Shown here: in pieces, positions 1 to 9,259 of the stretch
Position numbering within the stretch: position 1 is the first letter of the stretch
Layout: each line of letters begins with the position of its first letter
Source: Burkholderiales bacterium
Lineage (GTDB): Bacteria > Pseudomonadota > Gammaproteobacteria > Burkholderiales > SG8-39
Reading direction: 5' to 3'
DNA length: 39,005 bases
Assembly (NCBI GenBank): GCA_014860395.1
Contig: JACZJU010000020.1
Span: forward strand, 1 to 39,005
Notes under the pieces: generated by a model
The model's input: only the letters and a program-made list of their open reading frames with translations
What the model was told of the DNA's origin: nothing
Database searches by the model: none
Translations under genes and position numbers: made by a program

Positions 1-211
1 TGGCCGGCCGAAGATTGAGGATCACGCCGTTCAGAATCAGCCACCACAGCGGCCGCGGAATTTCGACCACGCGTGAATCGGAGAGGAATTCCTTCAGGTA
101 GCGGCGCACTGCCGCGCGCGTCGGCGCATCGGGCGTGCCCAGGTTGACGAGCAGGATCGCGGTGCGCGCCGGCGTGCCGTGGGTATGGGCTGGTTCGGGC
201 AGAAAGCGCAT
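1..211 (-). CDS. hemH: Ferrochelatase, N-terminal part (runs off the window)
   Basis: Ferrochelatase inserts Fe2+ into protoporphyrin IX, the last step of protoheme synthesis. Only about 70 N-terminal residues are present. The reading frame on the minus strand from the ATG at 211 gives the family's typical opening, [12 protein letters not shown] followed by [12 protein letters not shown] and RVVEIPR. The gene lies 20 bp downstream of hrcA in the same direction, so the two are probably co-transcribed. No strong Shine-Dalgarno sequence is visible in the short gap. The recognisable opening makes the identity fairly secure although most of the protein is missing. Confidence 0.9.
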   Translation of the reverse strand, partial: MRFLPEPAHTHGTPARTAILLVNLGTPDAPTRAAVRRYLKEFLSDSRVVEIPRPLWWLILNGVILNLRPA

Positions 212-231
212 GGAATGTAGCCGCGGAGCGA

Positions 232-1251
232 TCAGTTGCCGGAAAGCGCGCTGGAGAGCAGCTTCGCCGTGATATCGACGATGGGAATCACGCGTTCGTA
301 GGCCATGCGCGTCGGGCCGATCACGCCCACCGTGCCGACCACCTGGCCGTCCACGGTATAGGGGGCGGTGACCACGCTGCATTCGTCGAGCACCGAAGCG
401 CCGGATTCCCCGCCGATGAAAATCTGCACGCCTTGCGCACGCGTGCTCATGTCGAGGATTTGCACGAACAGGGTCTTCTTGTCGAACAGATCGAACAGCT
501 CGCGCAGCCGCGCCATGTTGGAGGAAAGGTCGGTGGAGTCGAGCAGGTTCCTTTCCCCGGAAATGACGCAGTTCTCGTTGTTCTCGTTCAGGGCCTGCTT
601 GCCCGCGTCCAGCGCGGCGGTCATGAGCGCAGTCATGTCCTGGTGCAGCTGCTTCAATTCGTCCTGCACCCGCCGGCGGATTTCATCGAAGGTGAAGCCG
701 GCATAATTCTGATTGAGAAAGTTTGCCGCCATGGTGAGCTGCGCCGGCGTATAGGCCTTTTCGGTAAACAGGATCCGGTTTTGCACGTCTCCGTCCGGGG
801 TGACGATGATGAGCAGGATGCGCTTTTCCGAAAGCGCGAGAAACTCGATGTGGCGGAAGGCAGCGCTCCTGCGCCTGGGCGAGGCCACTACGCCGGCAAA
901 ATGCGACAGCTGCGACAGGAGCTGGGACGCCGAGCTGATCAAGCGCTGCGGGTTGTCCGGATGCAGATTGCCTTCGATCTCCCTCAATTCGACCTGTTCC
1001 AGCGGCTTGATGGTGAGCAGGGTATCGACAAAAATGCGGTAGCCGCGCGGTGTCGGTATGCGGCCGGCCGAAGTATGGGGGCTGGAGATGAACCCGAGTT
1101 CCTCGAGGTCCGACATGATGTTACGGATCGTCGCCGGCGACAGGTCCAATCCTGAATAGCGCGACAGCGCGCGTGAGCCCACCGGCTGGCCTTCGGCGAT
1201 ATAGCGCTCTACCAGGGTTTTGAGCAGGATCTGGGCGCGGCGGTCAAGCAT
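232..1251 (-). CDS. hrcA: Heat-inducible transcription repressor HrcA
   Basis: HrcA represses class I heat-shock genes (groESL, sometimes dnaK) by binding CIRCE operators. Its activity depends on GroEL. The 339-residue product has the usual length and order: an N-terminal winged-helix DNA-binding part ([20 protein letters not shown], then [17 protein letters not shown] and the [11 protein letters not shown] signature near residues 55-68), followed by the GAF-like dimerisation region. No CIRCE inverted repeat (TTAGCACTC-N9-GAGTGCTAA) was seen upstream, so its targets lie outside this window. It is divergent from nadK, as in many betaproteobacteria. Confidence 0.95.
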   Translation of the reverse strand: MLDRRAQILLKTLVERYIAEGQPVGSRALSRYSGLDLSPATIRNIMSDLEELGFISSPHTSAGRIPTPRGYRIFVDTLLTIKPLEQVELREIEGNLHPDNPQRLISSASQLLSQLSHFAGVVASPRRRSAAFRHIEFLALSEKRILLIIVTPDGDVQNRILFTEKAYTPAQLTMAANFLNQNYAGFTFDEIRRRVQDELKQLHQDMTALMTAALDAGKQALNENNENCVISGERNLLDSTDLSSNMARLRELFDLFDKKTLFVQILDMSTRAQGVQIFIGGESGASVLDECSVVTAPYTVDGQVVGTVGVIGPTRMAYERVIPIVDITAKLLSSALSGN

Positions 1252-1330
1252 GATTGCATTCTACCTAAACCGGACGGTGCAAAAGCATACAAAGTATCTC
1301 CGACAGAGGAAATAACCTTATTCTACGAAA

Positions 1331-1364
1331 AAGGGGGGGTGAAACCCCCCTTGTATATCCCCCC
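1331..1364 (-). repeat. Divergent copy of the G-rich palindromic intergenic repeat
   Basis: This lies between hrcA and nadK. On the minus strand it reads G-run, ATATACAA spacer, G-run, short loop, C-run. The 8-bp stem is 1331-1338 with 1345-1352 (AAGGGGGG/CCCCCCTT, 6-nt loop). The architecture matches the four clear copies at 2397, 7884, 24081 and 29252, but the base sequence has diverged, so membership is probable rather than certain. Confidence 0.5.
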
Positions 1365-1488
1365 GCGTATGCAGGTTCTCTCTGCTTCGAAACATTCGCT
1401 ATTTCGATCAGGTCTTGAACTACGCGACGCTAAAAATTCCACGCTATATCAACACGACATGGGGGCGATGTGGTTTAATTTCAACGCC

Positions 1489-2361
1489 ATGCCACCCGCG
1501 TTCAAAACTGTCGCACTGATCGGCCGCTACAACACTGCCGAAATCGCCGAGTCGCTGCTCGGCTTGGCGGAGCTGCTGCAGCATCGTGGCTGCACCGTAT
1601 TGATCGAAAAAGAGACAGCCGTCAATATTGGCAGGAACGGTTTTGCCGCCGCGGATTATGCCGCCATCGGCGAGCGGGCCGATCTCGCGGTGGTATTGGG
1701 CGGCGACGGCAGCATGCTTTCGGCTGCACGTCATCTGGCAGCTCACGGGGTGCCCCTGGTCGGGGTCAATCAGGGGCGGCTCGGGTTCATGACCGACATC
1801 GCGTTCTCGCGCATGCGCGAAACCATCGAGCAGCTGCTCTCCGGCCAGTACACCATCGGCGAGCGCACCATGCTCGAGGCGCGGGTGCTGCGCGGGAAAA
1901 ACGAAATATTCAGCACCCAGGCGCTCAACGATATCGTTGTCAACAAAGGCGCCACCGGCCGCATGATCGAGTTCCTGGTGCATATCGACGGCCAGTTCGT
2001 CTACGACCTGCGCTCCGACGGCATCATCGTGACTACGCCGACCGGTTCCACCGCATACGCGCTTTCATCCAACGGACCGATCCTGCAGCCTAATGTGCCC
2101 GGGATCGCGCTGGTCCCGGTCTGCCCGCATACGCTGTCCAACCGGCCGATTACAGTGAGCGACCAGTGTGTGATCGAGATCACCATCAAGCAGCGCGCCA
2201 TCGGCGCAAGCCTGCATTTCGACGGCCAGCAGCATTCGGAGCTCGCGGTTGACGACAAGGTGATCGTGCGTCGCGCGGCGCATTCCATCCGCTTTGTGCA
2301 TCCGCCCGGCTACAGCTACTACGCGATGCTGCGCGAGAAGTTGCACTGGAGCGAGATGTAA
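1489..2361 (+). CDS. nadK: NAD kinase
   Basis: The product phosphorylates NAD+ to NADP+ with ATP in the cytoplasm. The diagnostic motifs are present: LGGDGSML (GGDG nucleotide site), GVNQGRLGFM, and TPTGSTAYALS in the C-terminal half. The frame is open from 1339, but that extension would begin inside a G/C palindrome and has no family counterpart. Starting at the ATG at 1489 gives 290 residues beginning MPPAFKTVALIG, a normal length. ATGs at 1459 or 1468 are alternatives, the latter having a G-rich stretch upstream. The function is secure and the start is moderately so. Confidence 0.92.
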   Translation: MPPAFKTVALIGRYNTAEIAESLLGLAELLQHRGCTVLIEKETAVNIGRNGFAAADYAAIGERADLAVVLGGDGSMLSAARHLAAHGVPLVGVNQGRLGFMTDIAFSRMRETIEQLLSGQYTIGERTMLEARVLRGKNEIFSTQALNDIVVNKGATGRMIEFLVHIDGQFVYDLRSDGIIVTTPTGSTAYALSSNGPILQPNVPGIALVPVCPHTLSNRPITVSDQCVIEITIKQRAIGASLHFDGQQHSELAVDDKVIVRRAAHSIRFVHPPGYSYYAMLREKLHWSEM

Positions 2362-2396
2362 CAGGCCGATTCGGCTTTGCCGAGGTGGCCCCTGAC

Positions 2397-2428
2397 TTAG
2401 GGGAGTATGAGGGGAGGTACCCCCTCAT
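2397..2428 (+). repeat. G-rich palindromic intergenic repeat, copy A
   Basis: A TTAGGGGAG box is followed by a perfect 8-bp hairpin, ATGAGGGG (2407-2414), loop AGGTAC, CCCCTCAT (2421-2428). It lies between nadK and recN and ends about 20 nt before the recN start, so it would sit in the recN leader if transcription runs through. A second small hairpin (TCGGC-TTT-GCCGA) lies just before it at about 2370-2382. Confidence 0.8.
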
Positions 2429-2447
2429 TTCGTAAGGAACCATAGAT

Positions 2448-4109
2448 ATGCTGCGGACGCTCAGCATCCGCGATTTCGTCATCGTCGATTCGCTCGAACT
2501 CGAATTTCACGCCGGGTTCACGGTGCTCACCGGGGAAACCGGCGCCGGCAAGTCTATCCTCATCGACGCGCTGGCGCTGACCCTGGGCGAGCGCGCTGAT
2601 GCGGCTGCGGTGCGCGCCGGTTGCGAACGCGCGGACGTCAGCGCCGAATTCGACATCCAGACGCTGCCCGAGCTTGCGCTTTGGCTGCGCGCAGCCGAAC
2701 TCGAGGGCGATCCCGGCCTGCTCCTGCTGCGCCGAATAGTCGACAAGAACGGGCGCTCGCGCGCATTCGTCAACGGCCGGCCGGCCACGCTCAGCCAGTT
2801 GCGCGAAGCGGGCGAATGGCTGGTCGACGTCCACGGCCAGCATGCGCATCAGTCACTGCTCAAAGCCGACGCCCAACGCACGCTGCTGGACGCACACGCC
2901 GGCCTCGCGCCGCTCGCTGCCGAGGTGGCGCTGGCCTACCGGCAATGGCAGAAGCTGGCCCAGGCGCGTGCTGAGTACGAAACTCACGCGGCGCAGCGCT
3001 ACGCCGAACGCGAGCAGCTGCAATGGCAGGCGCGCGAACTCGAGCAGCTGGCGCTGCAGCCCGGCGAATGGGACGCGGTGCAGGCCGAACACACCAGACT
3101 GGCGCATGCGACCGGCCTGATCGAGGGTGTGCAGACGGCGCTTAACAACCTGTCCGAGGCCGATGCCGCCTGCCTGCCGCTGCTCGCGCGCGCGGGCGCG
3201 CGGCTGGAGGACTTGCTCGACTACGACGCGCACCTGCGTGAGGCGCTTGAACTCATCCGCTCAGGCGAGGCGCAGGTGCAGGAGGCGGTCTACGCACTGC
3301 GTCATTACGCCGACCGGCTCGAACTGGATCCGCAGCGGTTTGCGGCGGTGGAAGCGCGCATGGAGACGATACACGGCAGTGCGCGCAAGTTCCGCCTTTC
3401 GCCGCAGGAACTGCCTGAACACCTGCAGCAACTGCAGGCGCGCTTGGCCGAACTCGATATCGCCTCGAATCTGGAGGCTCTGGTGAAACAGGAGCAGCAG
3501 GCGCGCACGAGCTACTTCGATCTGGCGGCCAGGCTGAGCGCGGGCAGGAAAAAGGCCGCCGCAAAGCTAGGCAAGGAGGTCACGCAGGCGATGCAACAAC
3601 TTGCCATGGCAGGCGGCAAGTTCGAGGTGGCGCTCAACCCGTACCCGCCGGAGGGCAGCATACATGGCGCCGAACTGGTTGAGTTTCTGGTGGCCGCCAA
3701 TCCGGGGTTGGAGGCGCGAGCGCTCGCGAAAGTGGCCTCGGGCGGGGAACTCTCGCGCATCAGCCTGGCAATCCAGGTGATCACCAGCAAAGCGGCGCTG
3801 GTGCCGACCTTGATTTTCGACGAAGTGGACGCCGGCATAGGCGGCGGCGTGGCCGAGATCGTCGGCCGCCAACTCAGGGCCCTGGGGCGCGAACGTCAGG
3901 TGCTGTGCGTCACGCATCTGCCCCAGGTGGCTGCCCAGGCCGACCAACAGTGGTCGGTGAGCAAATTCGGTATCGAGGGCCGGGTGAAGACCATGGTTTC
4001 GGTGCTGGACCCGAAAGGGCGAATCGAGGAGGTAGCGCGCATGCTGGGTGGCACCGAAATTACCGCCACCACACGCAAACATGCTGCGGAAATGTTGAGC
4101 CTGGGCTAG
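2448..4109 (+). CDS. recN: DNA repair protein RecN
   Basis: RecN is an SMC-like ATPase that acts in RecA-dependent double-strand-break repair. The 553-residue length is typical. The N-terminal ATPase half carries the Walker A motif GETGAGKS at residues 29-36. A long coiled-coil region rich in Q, A and E occupies the middle. The C-terminal half carries the ABC signature VASGGELSR and the Walker B region IFDEVDAGIGGG. The ATG at 2448 is preceded by AAGGAAC, a reasonable ribosome-binding site. No LexA box was recognised upstream, and a palindromic repeat occupies that leader. Confidence 0.97.
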   Translation: MLRTLSIRDFVIVDSLELEFHAGFTVLTGETGAGKSILIDALALTLGERADAAAVRAGCERADVSAEFDIQTLPELALWLRAAELEGDPGLLLLRRIVDKNGRSRAFVNGRPATLSQLREAGEWLVDVHGQHAHQSLLKADAQRTLLDAHAGLAPLAAEVALAYRQWQKLAQARAEYETHAAQRYAEREQLQWQARELEQLALQPGEWDAVQAEHTRLAHATGLIEGVQTALNNLSEADAACLPLLARAGARLEDLLDYDAHLREALELIRSGEAQVQEAVYALRHYADRLELDPQRFAAVEARMETIHGSARKFRLSPQELPEHLQQLQARLAELDIASNLEALVKQEQQARTSYFDLAARLSAGRKKAAAKLGKEVTQAMQQLAMAGGKFEVALNPYPPEGSIHGAELVEFLVAANPGLEARALAKVASGGELSRISLAIQVITSKAALVPTLIFDEVDAGIGGGVAEIVGRQLRALGRERQVLCVTHLPQVAAQADQQWSVSKFGIEGRVKTMVSVLDPKGRIEEVARMLGGTEITATTRKHAAEMLSLG

Positions 4110-4152
4110 TCTGGTCAAGACAAGCTGTTTCCGGGTTTCAGGAGGTGCAGCG

Positions 4153-4530
4153 ATGCGAGAGTTCAAACTATTCGAATCCGCGCGCGGTTCAGCGCGGGTC
4201 GTGTCGATGATGGTACTGGTCGCGATACTCGCCTGCGCCTATGTTGCGTTGGATTTTTATGTCGGGGGACAGCGGGACGCGAGCATGGTGGAAGGGCGCG
4301 GCGGCGCGATTCTCGGTGCGCTATCTGCCTACAAACGCGAAACCGGGTCCCTGCCGGATACGCTCGAAAGGCTCGTGCCCAAATACCTCCCGCTGCTGGC
4401 CAAGTGCCCCAACGGCCAACCCTATACGTACAAGACGACAGGGGCGGAATATACGCTAGGCTGCCAGGATGTGCTGTTCAAGTCCCAACCTTATCACTAC
4501 GATTCAAAATCGAGGGCGTGGGCCGGCTAG
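4153..4530 (+). CDS. Small membrane-anchored protein with pseudopilin-like periplasmic domain (hypothetical)
   Basis: No confident family name can be given. The 125-residue product has a short cytoplasmic N-terminus, one transmembrane segment at about residues 16-38 (MMVLVAILACAYVALDF), then a roughly 85-residue soluble part. The stretch ILGALSAYKRETGSLPDTLE followed by LVPKYL resembles the start of the globular part of GspG-like pseudopilins. Two cysteines (about residues 83 and 103) could form a disulfide. There is no type IV prepilin cleavage site before the hydrophobic segment, so it is unlikely to be a processed pilin. The start is supported by a strong AGGAGGTG 6-7 nt upstream. It lies 43 bp after recN and may share its transcript. 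Confidence 0.7.
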   Translation: MREFKLFESARGSARVVSMMVLVAILACAYVALDFYVGGQRDASMVEGRGGAILGALSAYKRETGSLPDTLERLVPKYLPLLAKCPNGQPYTYKTTGAEYTLGCQDVLFKSQPYHYDSKSRAWAG

Positions 4531-4593
4531 CACGCTCGATGCTGAGGAATCCGCATGCCGCTTCGCGCCGATCGCCTGGATGCGCCGCGTGGT

Positions 4594-4622
4594 TTGTGCG
4601 GGCAGCCGCTTTGGGCTAGAAT
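4594..4622 (+). promoter_or_regulatory. Sigma-70 promoter of tRNA-Val
   Basis: A -35 TTGTGC (4594-4599), 17-nt spacer and -10 TAGAAT (4617-4622) lie just upstream of the tRNA, with the expected start point a few bases before the mature 5' end at 4635. Confidence 0.65.
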
Positions 4623-4634
4623 GCGCGGACATTT

Positions 4635-4711
4635 AGGCGCGTAGCTCAGCTGGTTAGAGCATCACCTTGACATGGTGGGGGTCGTTGGTTCGAGTCCAAT
4701 CGCGCCTACCA
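4635..4711 (+). tRNA. tRNA-Val (anticodon GAC)
   Basis: The cloverleaf can be folded by eye. The acceptor stem is AGGCGCG with CGCGCCT, the D arm is GCTC/GAGC, and the anticodon stem CACC/GGTG closes the loop TTGACAT (anticodon GAC). The T arm is GTTGG-TTCGAGT-CCAAT. A73 and CCA are encoded at 4708-4711. No duplicated 3' end (attachment-site scar) was noticed nearby. Confidence 0.95.
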
Positions 4712-5957
<1,246 letters not shown>

Positions 5958-5995
5958 ATCCCGCTCGCGACGGCTAATGGCGTAGGAGGGGCGCC

Positions 5996-6547
5996 ATGGG
6001 TTTCAGCAAAATCATAGACCGTGTGGAGGAAGGGCTGATCGCCTTCCTCCTGACGGTGATGGCGCTCATCAGTTTCACACAGGTGGTGGCGCGCTATGTC
6101 TTCAACTTCAGCTTTGTTTGGGCGCTGGAGCTGGTGACGTACCTTTTCGCCTTTCTGATTTTTTTCGGAATGTCCTACGGCGTTCGCGTCGGCGGGCACA
6201 TCGGCGTCGATGCACTCGTGAAGAGCCTTCCACCCGCGCGGGCGCGCGTGGTCGCAGTGATCGCCGCGGTGCTGTGCATGGTCTATGCGGCGATCGTATT
6301 CTATGGCGGCTGGATTTATGTCGCCAAAATGTATCAGATCGGCATCATGGCAGAGGACATCCCGATCCCGCAGTGGGTGCCGCGGCTGGTGCTTCCGGTC
6401 GGTTACGCCTTCCTGTTCTTCCGCTTCGGGCAGGTGCTATACCGCCTCCTTGTCGGCAAGGAGGCGCATTTGCTCGGCGACGAGGTCGAGGACGCGCTCA
6501 AGCTGCGCGTCGACGACGCCGAGCCGCCGCATGGGGGGCGCCAATGA
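5996..6547 (+). CDS. dctQ: TRAP transporter small permease, DctQ family
   Basis: This small integral membrane subunit joins the large permease to form the TRAP translocation unit. The 183 residues contain four hydrophobic segments: about 16-36, 42-62, 85-108 and 128-148. The family-typical RYVFNFSFVWALELVTYLF stretch lies near residues 33-51. TAGGAGGGGCGCC before the ATG is a good ribosome-binding site. The stop codon overlaps the dctM start in an ATGA, indicating translational coupling. Confidence 0.92.
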   Translation: MGFSKIIDRVEEGLIAFLLTVMALISFTQVVARYVFNFSFVWALELVTYLFAFLIFFGMSYGVRVGGHIGVDALVKSLPPARARVVAVIAAVLCMVYAAIVFYGGWIYVAKMYQIGIMAEDIPIPQWVPRLVLPVGYAFLFFRFGQVLYRLLVGKEAHLLGDEVEDALKLRVDDAEPPHGGRQ

Positions 6548-7821
6548 CCACCGTGGCGCTGTTCGTGATGCTGTTTGCGTTCATGCTGGTCGGCATGCCG
6601 GTGGCGGTTGCGCTCGGCCTGTCGTCACTGCTGACCATCATGGTCTTTGGCCATGATTCGCTCGCCTCGCTGTCGCTGAAGCTGTTCGAGACCTCCGAAC
6701 ACTTCACCTTGTTGGCAATTCCGTATTTCATCCTGTCGGGCGCGTTCATGACCACCGGTGGTGTGGCCAAGCGCATGATCCGCTTCGCCATCGCATGCGT
6801 CGGGCACCTGCGCGGGGGCCTGGCGATTTCCTCCGTGCTGGCGTGCATGCTGTTCGCGGCGGTGTCCGGCTCCTCGCCCGCGACGGTGGTTGCGGTCGGC
6901 TCGATCGTGATTGCCGGCATGGTGCGCGCAGGCTACCCGCAGGATTTCGCCGCGGGCGTGGTATGCAACGCGGGAACACTTGGCATACTTATCCCGCCGT
7001 CGATCGTGATGGTGGTGTACGGCGCGGCTACCGAAACGTCGGTAGGCAAGCTGTTCATGGCCGGCGTAATCCCGGGGATTTTGCTCGGACTGATGCTGAT
7101 GACGGCGATCTGGTTTCTTGCGCGGGCGAAGAACCTGCCGCGCCAGCCGCGTGCGTCGTTAAACGAGGTGCTGGTGGCGGCCCGCGACTCGATCTGGGGT
7201 CTGATGCTGCTGGTCATCATTCTCGGCGGCATTTACGGCGGCATTTTCACGCCGACCGAGGCGGCTGCGGTCGCCGCGGTGTACGCCTTCTTCATCGCGG
7301 TGTTCGTCTATAAGGATATCGGCTTCAACAAAGTACCCAAGGTTCTGGTGGACGCATCCAAGGTGACGGTGATGCTGATGTTCATCATCGCCAACGCGCT
7401 GCTGTTCGCGCACGTGCTCACCACCGAGCGCATCCCGCAGGTGATTGCAGAGCAGATCGTAGCCTGGGGCATGCCCTCTTGGGGCTTCCTTATCGTGGTG
7501 AACATTCTGCTGCTCATTGCTGGCGCGTTCATGGAGCCGACCGGGATCATCCTGATATTGGCGCCGATCCTGTTTCCGATTGCTACGCACCTGGGCATTG
7601 ATCCGGTGCACCTTGGAATCATCATGGTGGTGAATCTCGAAATCGGCATGGTGACGCCGCCGATCGGCCTCAATCTCTTCGTCACCGCGGGTATCACCCG
7701 AATGTCGATCGGCCAGGTCGTGCATGCGGCGTTGCCGTGGTTGTCGGTGCTGCTGGTGTTCCTCGTGATCGTCACCTACGTGCCGATGATTACGCTTTGG
7801 CTGCCGAATCTGCTGTTTTAG
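6544..7821 (+). CDS. dctM: TRAP transporter large permease, DctM family
   Basis: This is the transport-competent large membrane subunit of the TRAP system, driving uptake with an ion gradient. The 425-residue length and roughly a dozen hydrophobic segments fit the family. Conserved landmarks include ALGLSSLLTIM, AIPYFILSGAFM, AAVSGSSPATVVAVGSI, NAGTLGILIPPSIVMV and the C-terminal LEIGMVTPPIGLNLFV. The start was placed at 6544, in the ATGA overlap with dctQ. The frame stays open upstream, but that extension is a shadow of dctQ. A palindromic repeat follows 60 bp downstream. Confidence 0.94.
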   Translation: MTTVALFVMLFAFMLVGMPVAVALGLSSLLTIMVFGHDSLASLSLKLFETSEHFTLLAIPYFILSGAFMTTGGVAKRMIRFAIACVGHLRGGLAISSVLACMLFAAVSGSSPATVVAVGSIVIAGMVRAGYPQDFAAGVVCNAGTLGILIPPSIVMVVYGAATETSVGKLFMAGVIPGILLGLMLMTAIWFLARAKNLPRQPRASLNEVLVAARDSIWGLMLLVIILGGIYGGIFTPTEAAAVAAVYAFFIAVFVYKDIGFNKVPKVLVDASKVTVMLMFIIANALLFAHVLTTERIPQVIAEQIVAWGMPSWGFLIVVNILLLIAGAFMEPTGIILILAPILFPIATHLGIDPVHLGIIMVVNLEIGMVTPPIGLNLFVTAGITRMSIGQVVHAALPWLSVLLVFLVIVTYVPMITLWLPNLLF

Positions 7822-7883
7822 GATGACGGCGCCCGGTGAACGCAATAGGATCCGTTGCAGATCGAATTTAGCGATGGTGCGAT

Positions 7884-7916
7884 TTAGGGGAGTATGAGGG
7901 GGGGTATCCCCCTCAT
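7884..7916 (+). repeat. G-rich palindromic intergenic repeat, copy B
   Basis: A TTAGGGGAG box is followed by the longest hairpin of the set: ATGAGGGGG (7894-7902), loop GGTAT, CCCCCTCAT (7908-7916), a perfect 9-bp stem. It lies between the convergent dctM and ferredoxin genes, where it could help end transcription, although no U-tract follows. Confidence 0.8.
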
Positions 7917-7963
7917 GCTTGAAAGGAATTGTTGCGGTCCGGTGCCGCTACCTCAAGCCGCGC

Positions 7964-8212
7964 TCAGCCGTGCAGGCTGCGGTATTTCTCCTGCAACTGC
8001 TCCGGAGTTTCCTTGAAATTCGGGTCGGGAATGATGCAGTCGGCCGGGCAGACAGCGACGCACTGCGGCTCGTCGTGCGCGCCTACGCATTCGGTGCAAT
8101 TCGCCGGATCGATGACGTAGTTGGAATTTTCGACGCTAATCGCCTTGTTCGGACAGACTTCCGGACATGCGTCACATGACGTGCAGTCGTCCATGTTGAT
8201 TACCAGTGCCAA
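7964..8212 (-). CDS. 2[4Fe-4S] ferredoxin (YfhL/Allochromatium type)
   Basis: This small cytoplasmic electron carrier is the likely partner of the PFOR encoded upstream in the same operon. The 82 residues carry two cluster motifs. The first is CxxCxxCxxxCP at C10, C13, C16 and C20. The second, CxxC-x8-CxxxCP at C39, C42, C51 and C55, has the 8-residue insertion (VGAHDEPQ) typical of the Allochromatium vinosum/YfhL class. These ferredoxins are known for unusually negative potentials. The start codon is TTG at 8212, supported by AGGAG eight bases upstream. It is the last gene of the nfn-PFOR operon, 39 bp after the DHOD-like gene. Confidence 0.93.
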   Translation of the reverse strand: MALVINMDDCTSCDACPEVCPNKAISVENSNYVIDPANCTECVGAHDEPQCVAVCPADCIIPDPNFKETPEQLQEKYRSLHG

Positions 8213-8251
8213 TGCGATCTCCTAGTGGTTCAATTCCGGGCGCTGCGTCGC

Positions 8252-9259
8252 CTAGATGCGCTCGCCCGTAAACGATGTCAGCGCCTTCATATAGTTACCG
8301 CGCTCGAAGGCGGCCGGGTCCGGGCAGGATTGCTGGCTGAGCGAGCCCTTGAGTTGCTCGACCGAGTCGTATTCGCGCTCGGTCATCCATTTTTCGACGC
8401 CGCTCACCAGGTTGGCGACGTGGTTCGGTCCCTTGCGCAAGAGGCTGCTCGCGACCATGACGCAGTCGGCGCCGGCCAGCAGAAGCTTCAGCACGTCCTC
8501 CGCGGTATGCGCTCCGCCGGTGGCGGCCAGGCTCGCCTTTACGCGGCCGCGCAGAATCGCGATCCAGCGCAGCGCGAGACGCAACTCGTCGGAGGTCGAC
8601 AGCACGAGATGCGGCGTTACCTCGAGTTCGTCGAGATCGATGTCCGGTTGTATGAAGCGGTTGAACAGCACCAGACCCTTCGCGCCGGCCGCGGCGAGCC
8701 GTGCCGCCATATTGGCCATGGCGCTGAAGTAGGGGGAGACCTTGACTGCCACCGGTATCGAAACCATGCTGCCGACCGACGCTACGAGGTCGATGTATCG
8801 CTTCTCTATTTCGGTACTTGTGTTTCCGGGGTCGGTGGCGAGAAAGTAGATGTTCAGTTCGATCGCGTCCGCGCCGGCTTGCTCGAACTGCTTGGCGATG
8901 TGTGTCCAGCCGCCCGGCGTGTAACCATTGAGGCTGGGTATCACCGGCACGGCGAGCGCCTTTTTTGCGTCGCCGATCAGCTTCAGATAATTGTCTGGAC
9001 CGGTGTTGTAGTTCTGCATCTCCGGAAAGAAACCACGTGCCTCAGGCGACAGCTCGGCGCCCGCCAGCATCAGGTTGTGGCCCGCCATCTCCTCGTGCTC
9101 GATCTGCTCCTCGAACAGCGACGGCAGTACGACGGCGGCGACACCGGCATCCTGCAGTCGCTTGAGGCTGTCTATGGAGCTGGTCATCGGTGAGGCCGCG
9201 GCCACAATGGGATTCTTGAGCTCGAGGCCCAGATAACGGCTGCGCAGATCGGCGCTCAT
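8252..9259 (-). CDS. Dihydroorotate-dehydrogenase-like flavoprotein
   Basis: This is a 335-residue FMN-binding TIM-barrel protein of the DHOD superfamily. It opens RYLGLELKNPIVAAASPMT, has NGYTPGGWTHIAKQFEQAGA in the middle and LAATGGAHTAEDVLKLLLAG in the C-terminal phosphate-binding part. In genomes this subfamily is usually annotated only as 'DHOD-like' and is often found beside nifJ. Its real substrate is not established as far as I know. It overlaps nifJ by 4 nt (ATGA) with GGAGGAGC upstream. The PyrK-like N-terminal half of the Nfn protein in the same operon is the type of subunit that pairs with class 1B DHODs, so a complex is conceivable. A role in pyrimidine synthesis is unlikely in this context. 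Confidence 0.88.
   Translation of the reverse strand: MSADLRSRYLGLELKNPIVAAASPMTSSIDSLKRLQDAGVAAVVLPSLFEEQIEHEEMAGHNLMLAGAELSPEARGFFPEMQNYNTGPDNYLKLIGDAKKALAVPVIPSLNGYTPGGWTHIAKQFEQAGADAIELNIYFLATDPGNTSTEIEKRYIDLVASVGSMVSIPVAVKVSPYFSAMANMAARLAAAGAKGLVLFNRFIQPDIDLDELEVTPHLVLSTSDELRLALRWIAILRGRVKASLAATGGAHTAEDVLKLLLAGADCVMVASSLLRKGPNHVANLVSGVEKWMTEREYDSVEQLKGSLSQQSCPDPAAFERGNYMKALTSFTGERI

Noticed and set aside
1339..1488. N-terminal extension of NAD kinase
   Set aside because: The first 50 codons begin inside a palindromic repeat and have no counterpart in the family; internal ATGs fit better.
8252..9259. pyrD (pyrimidine biosynthesis)
   Set aside because: The subfamily and operon context fit the DHOD-like proteins beside PFOR, not quinone-linked or class 1 PyrD.
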